The position numbers and the translations under genes are program-made. Below are positions 57,973-64,000 of a stretch of DNA of 64,000 nt, one piece after another. This DNA is from Forficula auricularia (lineage: Eukaryota; Arthropoda; Insecta; Dermaptera; Forficulidae), in the NCBI GenBank assembly GCA_024734495.1, contig JALMQS010000852.1, forward strand, positions 682,001-746,000, read 5' to 3'. The notes under the pieces are model-generated. The model did no database searches. It was not told the DNA's origin and saw nothing but the letters and a program-made list of their open reading frames with translations. Positions within the stretch are counted from its first letter, which is position 1. Every line of letters starts with the position of its first letter.

Positions 57973-58384
57973 TGATAGTTTTTATTTATATAACAATATA
58001 ACCAAGACTAAAAAAATTAGTAAATATATATATAAAAAAAAGGGCTAAAAAACGAGGACTAATTTATAAAACAGAAGGAAAAAAGTATGTCGTGTATTTA
58101 AGTCTGTTTATAAAGGTTGTAGCTAACGATTTTCCGACGTTGTTCGCTATCAGTCACATGACTGAGCTCTTTTGGCATGAATGCAGAAATTACCATTTGT
58201 GGAATTTTAACATTGTAGTAGATAATGATCTGTAGGCAAACAATAAAACAAAAACAATTTATGTTAAAAGGCTTTTCTTGCCGAGGGTATAGAATTGTTA
58301 TTATTTAAGAACAAATAAAAGAATGTGTCCTCTGCTTGAAGCAAATAAATATGCCATATGCATTCTTCTAGGGAAGGTTTGGAT

Positions 58385-60620
58385 AATGTTTCTAGATCTG
58401 AAAGCGGCTTTCGATAAAGTGAACAGGAAAATTATTTTCAAAAAGATGAGAGACATGGGAATTCAGGGAAACTGATTATAATCGAAAAAATTGAAAATAA
58501 TTGAAAAATTTATAAAGAAACAAAAAATAAAATAGCGACGGGGAATGAAAGAGGGAGAAAATAATTTTTTCTGGACAGGGAAGGTAGTATGGATAGCAAG
58601 GATGCCCACTGAGTCCTACTCTGTTTAATATTTATATAAATGATATAGAAAGAGAATGGAAGAGAAAGAACATAGGATTGATTTACAGGTGAATACTGCA
58701 AAATCAAAGATAATAAAATTCAGGAAGGGAGGAAGGAGAGGGAAAAAGCAAGAGTGATTTTTCAAAAGAAGAAAATTGGAGGAAGTAGAAAAGATAAAAT
58801 ATTTGCGATACATATTTACCAAATTATTATTATTCAAAAAGGAAGCACATAAATGTTGCGGACCGGAAATGTTGTTGTAAATTTTGTTTGAAATATTAAA
58901 GGGATTTTTTTTAATTACCCTCATCTGCACTGCAACCAGATGTAGGAGGGGACAATGGACATCCGCCCTGACCAGCACCCCCAATAGCTATTAACACTTT
59001 CCTCCCCTGCGTAAGGGTCTTTACAATTGCATAAATGTCAAATGCCTTTTAGCCCAGGATGTGGATTATAAATCTACTGGCTTTTACATTTTTGAATGGA
59101 ATATTTCCAAAAAAGGTCACGTGATTTTCGAAGTCACGCCCTTAAAAATGGGAGGGCTCAATGATTTAAAGATACTCCTTCTCATTAGGGAATTAACCAA
59201 TCGGGAGCTTTTCTTGTGGAAAACTCCCAGAGATGACAGCTAGCAGAGTGCAGAGATGAGAGAGCTCAGTCGTTGAGTTCAGTGAGTTTGTAGACACCAG
59301 CAGAGAGAGAGACTTCAGTCAGAGAGTCAGTTAGTTTTTGGAGAGCAGTTAGCAAGGAGACAGTGTGAGTGGACAGTAACCAGAAGTGAAAAGATGTACA
59401 ACTCTCCTTGACCAAAATAAAAACCATGTAAAAGAAAAATGTGTTCTAATTCAACCCTTGCCTAAGAGATAGCGAACATTTTTCATCAACAGGACACACA
59501 ACCACTAGCAGCGGCCGTGCAAGACAATAATCCACGATCTCCGAGGCTCGGATTACCATTAGTAGGCCATTATAATCCTTTCGGGACTATAATACGGCCC
59601 TGCTAAATAAAACAAACAGTATATCGCTGTTCGCACCCTTAACCACTGGCGCGCAACATATTTACACACGGTGGGATAGCCACCCATGGCGCGACATAAA
59701 GAACCAGACGAACAAGGCAAAGAAGATAATTAAAATTGTATGGGGATTGATGTAAAGGGCGAAAATTGAAGATGTGAACCGAAAACTTATTCGAAACACT
59801 TATAAAATCAGTGGTGATGTACGGGGTAGAAATTTGGGGTTGGGAGGAAAGACCCGAAATCGAAAAAGTACAAGGCGCATTCATAAAAATGATAATGGGA
59901 GCCTCAAGAAATACACCAGATTATTTATGGTGAAGAGAGATGGGGAGAGTAAAGATGGCAAGCTCGGCATTAAAACAAATGTTCAGATTCATATTAAGAA
60001 TTGAGAGAATGGAACCGGAAAGGTGGGTGAAAATTTGTTGGAACGAGATAAAGAGGGGGTTAAAAATAATCAAGAAACGGACTGGGGAGGGGGAATGAGA
60101 AAAAGATTGGCGAAATTGGGAACAGATTGGAGAGGAATGATGATAAACGAAGAAGGGGAAATGATACAAGAAATGAAAAATCTTATTACTATAGATATGG
60201 AACAAACGATACAGGAGGATTGGGCGAGGGTGGAGAGCTCGAAATATTGTCCATATTTTAAAAGACTGAAGACAGATATAATAATGGAAAACTACTGGAC
60301 AGACAAAGACAAGGACGAGAAGGAAATACAACTATGAGCAAGAGCTAGATTTGGGAACATATAGAGGGGGTGTAAAATAGAGAAGGAGAAGGCAAACATA
60401 TAGAGAACTGTGAGGAATTTACGAGGGTTTTGGGGACGAATGTGCAAGATTGGTGGATGGGTTTAAGGGGACAAATAGACGACAGAGAGACTCCTACTGG
60501 AGAAGATCAAGATGATAGACGAGGGTCCACAGGAAGAATGTAGAAACGGGGAGCAAGTCATCAAGAAACCAAAAACCCATAAGGGTTACGGTTATGAACA
60601 AATTTTTATTCATATGTATA
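58385..60620 (+). pseudogene. R1/RTE-like LINE, decayed, split by an LTR
   Basis: Left part (58385-58853): MFLDLKAAFDKVNRKIIFKK and MRDMGIQGN (reverse transcriptase motif A region), then an SPTLFN-like relic and NTAKSKI.KFRKGG. Right part (59697-60340): IIKIVWGLM.RAKIEDVNRK, then RMEPERW-like sequence and ITIDMEQTIQEDWARVE. The two halves join across 58854-59696. Many stops. A tail of AT-rich sequence near 60650 ends it. Confidence 0.75.
58854..59696. mobile_element. Probable solo LTR inserted in LINE
   Basis: Starts TGTTGCGG and ends GCGCGACA (TG...CA), flanked by TAAA on both sides (58850-58853, 59697-59700). Removing it rejoins the LINE frame (CACATAAA to GAACCAGACG). It contains AATAAAAACC and GCTAAATAAAAC poly(A)-like signals and no ORF of note. 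A TGGCGCGCAACA near 59647 resembles a primer-binding site, so a short internal remnant is possible. Confidence 0.6.
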
Positions 60621-60704
60621 ATATGAATGTGTAGTTAATGTAATTTATTTTGTATTTTTTTGTATTAATGAATAAATAAATTTCTAAATAAAAATAATAC
60701 TTCT

Positions 60705-61047
60705 TCTTGTGCCATACTCGAATCCGAGCGATAGTGTTTGGAGAGTAAATTTAATGGATTTGATGAGGCGCCTTGAATTTTTTTTCTAACTTAAACAGAA
60801 TTTGATCCAAATCAACGCGATTGGAAGTCGATCGTTCTAGCGGCCTTTTACATCATAAACACAAATATAAATAAATACATATAGAAAAAATTTCCTCTTT
60901 GAAGAAAAAATTCAAGGCGCCTCATCAAGTCCAAGTCAATGGAAAACCACCCTCAGACCAGTTATCGACATGAAATTGACTTTAAAAGGGGTACTTTGTA
61001 TAGCAAACTCTAGAGCTCGGATTCGAGTATGGCACATGAAAAAAAAG
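60705..61047. mobile_element. Inverted-repeat element
   Basis: TGTGCCATACTCGAATCCGA and its complement TCGGATTCGAGTATGGCACA bound about 340 bp. TTGATGAGGCGCCTTGAATT also pairs with AATTCAAGGCGCCTCATCAA. No ORF. Confidence 0.75.
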
Positions 61048-61151
61048 AAGTATGTTTATTTGCATCAAGCAGAGGACACATTCTTTTATTTGCTCTTAAA
61101 ATAAAATAATTAATAAATATATAAGTAAGATACTTTTATGGAAATTGTATA

Positions 61152-62338
61152 CAGTGGCGGATTATTTAAATTGGAAGGGCGGTCTCAGTTATTTAACAGA
61201 AATGAAAATTATACAACACGATATTTATTTATTTATTAAACCATCTTTGAAATAAGGGGTTCATTTCAGGAAAATAATACCAGCAACAAAAAACAAAGAA
61301 ATAAAAATATTTAAAAATAATTTATTTGCTCAGAAAATTCATTTAAACTTGAAAATTAGAGAAAATAAACTGCAACGGATCGTTGCTAAACTTTATCCAA
61401 ATTCATTTGAAATATTAATATGTTTATTCCTTTATTATTAATCAGATTTCACTTGCTATTTGCAGTTCATGTTGGCTTTAATTCAAAAATAATGATCGAT
61501 TCTTATTTAAAAGTCGAGGAATAACCATTCTACATTCGATTTTTGACATTTCGGTTATTTTTGGTAACCATTGGTGAAGACATGGAGGAATCGTCTTAAA
61601 ATCAAAAATAGCAATCGATTCTCATCTAATACTTGAGGAATAACAATTCTACATTAGATTTTTGACCCTTCGATTATTATTGGTAACCATTGCTGAAGAC
61701 ATGGAGGAATCGGCTTAAAATCAAAAATAACAATCGATTATTATCTAATACTAGAGGAATAACCTTATCGCATTCCATTTTTGATGTTTTGACTATTAAT
61801 GGCAACCTCTACTGAAAACCGGGAAGAATCGACTTAAAATCAAAAAGACTAAATTCTTTTTGGTAAACAACTCAAGCTCGATTGCTATTTTTGATTTTAA
61901 GACGATTCCTCCATGTCTTCACCAATGGTTACCAAAAATAACCGAAGCCTTTTCTCTGTTCCTGAGTTAGAATTCGTTTTTAATTAATGTAGCAATTAAT
62001 TTACTATTTACACATTTTATTTGTGAATTGTTCTCTGATTTTGTAGTTCATTAAACATTTATTTAATTTGAAAAATTTTGTTGTTATTTAATTGCCACCG
62101 GAGGGTAGTTTCAGCATTTTGTACCATTTTGGAAAAATAAGCCTAAAATGAAAAAAATAAGAGATAAGTTTTTATTTCCTAAAATAGTTGACAAGGGATG
62201 GCTTTAACTACTATGTTTAGATATGTCTGATTACCCCCTTAGTGACAGGCCAACAGCGATCAGAACAAAAAGATGGCGAATGTAGACCACTCTCCCCTAC
62301 CTTACAGTACTTGAATAATCCGCCACTGTTTATATACG
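61152..62338. mobile_element. CAGTGGCGGATTATT hAT-like element with internal tandem repeat
   Basis: Ends CAGTGGCGGATTATT and AATAATCCGCCACTG are inverted. The 8-base flanks (ATTGTATA and TTTATATA) agree at six positions, as a decayed 8-bp target duplication. Inside, 61490-61860 holds three units of about 115-120 bp (GGTAACCATTG.TGAAGACATG, GAGGAATCG.CTTAAAATCAA), and 61865-61945 holds one unit inverted. No transposase. Downstream of the ITFG2 exon. Confidence 0.72.
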
Positions 62339-62371
62339 TAATAAAATAAACTAATAATAATAGTTGGATAC

Positions 62372-62677
62372 CTTTTTCGTGAATGTAGTATAGACTAGAG
62401 CGAGACCTGAATTCTCATCTGGTGACCAGTTATATTCGCCGGCAGAGAAGCCGCAGACAGTCTCCTCGAATTGAAATCGGACGCTACGCCGCTCTTGATC
62501 AAGGAAATATGTTTGACCATCCCATGCACATCCAACTAACACGTCACCGTCAGCTGCAGATTCGCAAAGGGTACGTAAAGCAAACACTTGATGGTCCACT
62601 TGGAATGACCATAAAGTATTATCATTTTGCATAAGCATCAACGTTCCATCAAGGGTGGCGATGGCATACCGGGTTCC
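62372..62677 (-). CDS. ITFG2: ITFG2 (KICSTOR subunit), one internal exon
   Basis: A 306-bp minus-strand exon (102 codons, phase 0 at both ends; acceptor TTTGAAG, donor AAG|GTATCC). It reads TRYAIATLDGTLMLM, LWSFQVDHQVFALRTL, VLVGCAWDGQTYFLDQ and RFQFEETVCGFSAGEY. These match the late beta-propeller blades of ITFG2 (ATLDGTLKLM, VDHQLFALEKLD, ACAWDGQTYIIDH). ITFG2 with KPTN, C12orf66 and SZT2 forms KICSTOR, which tethers GATOR1 to lysosomes to restrain mTORC1 when amino acids are short (family knowledge). Earlier exons lie upstream, beyond 63 kb or outside the window. The C-terminal exon was not recognised in 60.6-62.3 kb, where the hAT-like element lies. Confidence 0.92.
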
Positions 62678-62944
62678 CTTCAAATTTACAAAATACAATT
62701 TATATTAGCGATTTTTTAATTATAGTAGAATATAGAATGGAAAATATAATAGTTGCAAAGAGCGTTAAAAAATGTTATTATTAAATTTTAAATTAAATTA
62801 AGCATGTTAGGGTGGAATAAGGACCGTGTTTAATGAAAAATCTTTTTAATTAATTAAAGACATTTCGTTCCTTTATTTGGACTTCTTTAGGCTCCTGAAT
62901 TCAATACTAGGCTCTGACGGGCAGGCAGTTTTCGCATGCAACCC

Positions 62945-63287
62945 GGGCAAGGCGGATCCAGGAATTTTTTATGGGGGGGGGGGGAGAAAGTATATAAGGT
63001 GGCCGATGTATATAAGATCTACTTTTTATCTCGAAAGTGTGTCGCGATCGAATTGTCCAAGTGGGGGGGGGGGGGCAGAGACGCCCCCCCCACACACACA
63101 CATAGAACTTTATTTTCAATTTTAAAAAAATTTTACAAATTAAAATAAAATAAAAATTGTTATAAATTCTCTGTCGATTTGGCCGCCGTTTTTTGGCCTC
63201 TTCGTGCGACGCACGTGTTGCACTCCCGCCAGGCACGGGCCTGTATGGAGGTGGGATCGCCCCCCCCCCCCCCTGGATCCGCCCTTG
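62945..63287. mobile_element. GGCGGATCCAGG MITE
   Basis: CAAGGCGGATCCAGG and CCTGGATCCGCCCTTG are inverted ends, each followed inward by G or C homopolymers. About 340 bp; the ORFs crossing it on both strands are repeat artefacts. Confidence 0.72.
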
Positions 63288-63469
63288 AACCCAGGCGTAA
63301 CGAGTAATATTATTTGAAAAGATCATATTCTTCTTTAATTTATTTATTTATTTTAAACTCCAATCGGCTTTATACTACATACAATTAGTAACAAAAAAAC
63401 AAAAGAAAACATATATATATATGTAACAAAATGTAGGTCAGGATAATATAAATTAACATTATGAGTCAT

Positions 63470-63870
63470 CTCAAGGGTGAAAAGCCCTCCCGGCATTCCT
63501 CACGGACGATTGATAGCTACCACCAAAAAAGTTTATATTTGCACAATTGTCATTAACTAGGTCAGCTATGCGATCAATAGGCCCATTGCGGACGTAGATC
63601 TTTTACAGTCGAGTAGTCTATTGAGTCTAAGGCCTGGTCGAGGACATGTAAAATGGAACTCCTCCAGCAGCTCGGGGGCATCAATAAGACCATTAATAAT
63701 TTTATAGAAGAAGGACAGGTCAGTTACTTGTCTGCGAGAGATAAGGCTTTTGATAGCAAGTTGTTCGTAGACATCATCTGTACTTTTGTCTTGAAAACTA
63801 GTTCTCCTAATATATTTACAGATAAAAATTTTTAAGAAAAAAATAAAAACCGACTTCAAAAAATTAAGTG
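63470..63870 (-). pseudogene. LINE C-terminal fragment, minus strand
   Basis: The minus strand reads IKSLISRRQVTDLSFFYKII and NGLIDAPELLEEFHFTCPRP, the typical end of Jockey/CR1-like reverse transcriptases (RR...L..YK..NG..D.P.LL). It starts after an in-frame break at about 63860. No palm domain is present. Confidence 0.78.
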
Positions 63871-64000
63871 CAACAAATATAAAAATACACTAAAAGGTAT
63901 AAAATAATTATTATCTTATTTAGTTACAACTAAACGACGAAATATTAACACGAAATTACTTTTTAAAGTCGGTGCCAAACAAACTATACCTATAAGCGAG

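Noticed and set aside
62877..63326. ORFs with IPPPYRPVPGGSATRA and PPPPTWTIRS
   Set aside because: They cross a MITE with GGCGGATCCAGG ends and homopolymer C/G runs; no gene family match.

Overview
The window is nuclear DNA of an animal, most likely an insect. It is AT-rich, its genes are interrupted by GT-AG introns, and it is dense in transposons of animal and arthropod type (mariner, pogo/Tigger, hAT-like, Harbinger-like MITEs, Jockey/CR1-like and RTE/R1-like LINEs, tRNA-derived SINEs). The species cannot be read from the sequence. Nothing is bacterial or viral in layout.

Five conserved or gene-like loci can be assembled by exon phase. They are: (1) an IQCK homologue (+, 6006-19791, seven coding exons, 286 aa); (2) a C2H2 zinc-finger gene of unknown target (+, 21165-26359, four exons, 344 aa); (3) MRPL40, a mitochondrial large-subunit ribosomal protein (-, 37885-31046, four exons, 199 aa); (4) DDX52/ROK1, a nucleolar DEAD-box RNA helicase (+, 38188-55358, twelve exons, 555 aa); (5) one exon of ITFG2, a KICSTOR subunit (-, 62677-62372), whose other exons were not found here. 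MRPL40 and DDX52 start codons face away from each other across 302 bp, so they probably share a bidirectional promoter. A frameshifted coding remnant or terminal exon of unknown identity lies at 1946-2228. The genes do not form one pathway; two of them serve ribosome production (mitoribosome, 18S rRNA processing).

The rest is mostly transposon-derived and accounts for the long introns. Region by region: 0.5-5.9 kb holds two C-rich minisatellite elements. The IQCK introns hold a SINE, a 1.7-kb minisatellite element, a palindromic tRNA-like dimer, a CAGGGTG MITE and a decayed LINE with endonuclease and reverse transcriptase. 20-27 kb holds three short elements rich in the TTGCAGCAATATT motif, a Tigger-like relic split by a LINE, and a TIR element carrying a SINE. 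28.7-30.7 kb holds nested minus-strand LINEs. The MRPL40 introns hold nested palindromic MITEs and foldback elements. The DDX52 introns hold two ACTTACGTATTAACG MITEs, a LINE, an 848-bp pogo deletion derivative, a foldback element with a DUF4817-like remnant, and three copies of an ACCGAGCGATGCTCGGT hairpin family. 55.5-64 kb holds a dead mariner, a LINE split by a probable solo LTR, a hAT-like element and further LINE fragments.

The most unusual gene-level observation is DDX52 intron 5. It must begin with AT rather than GT to keep an otherwise perfect reading frame. I found no convincing wholly new biological system; the most striking structures are transposon nests, foldbacks and shared element ends.
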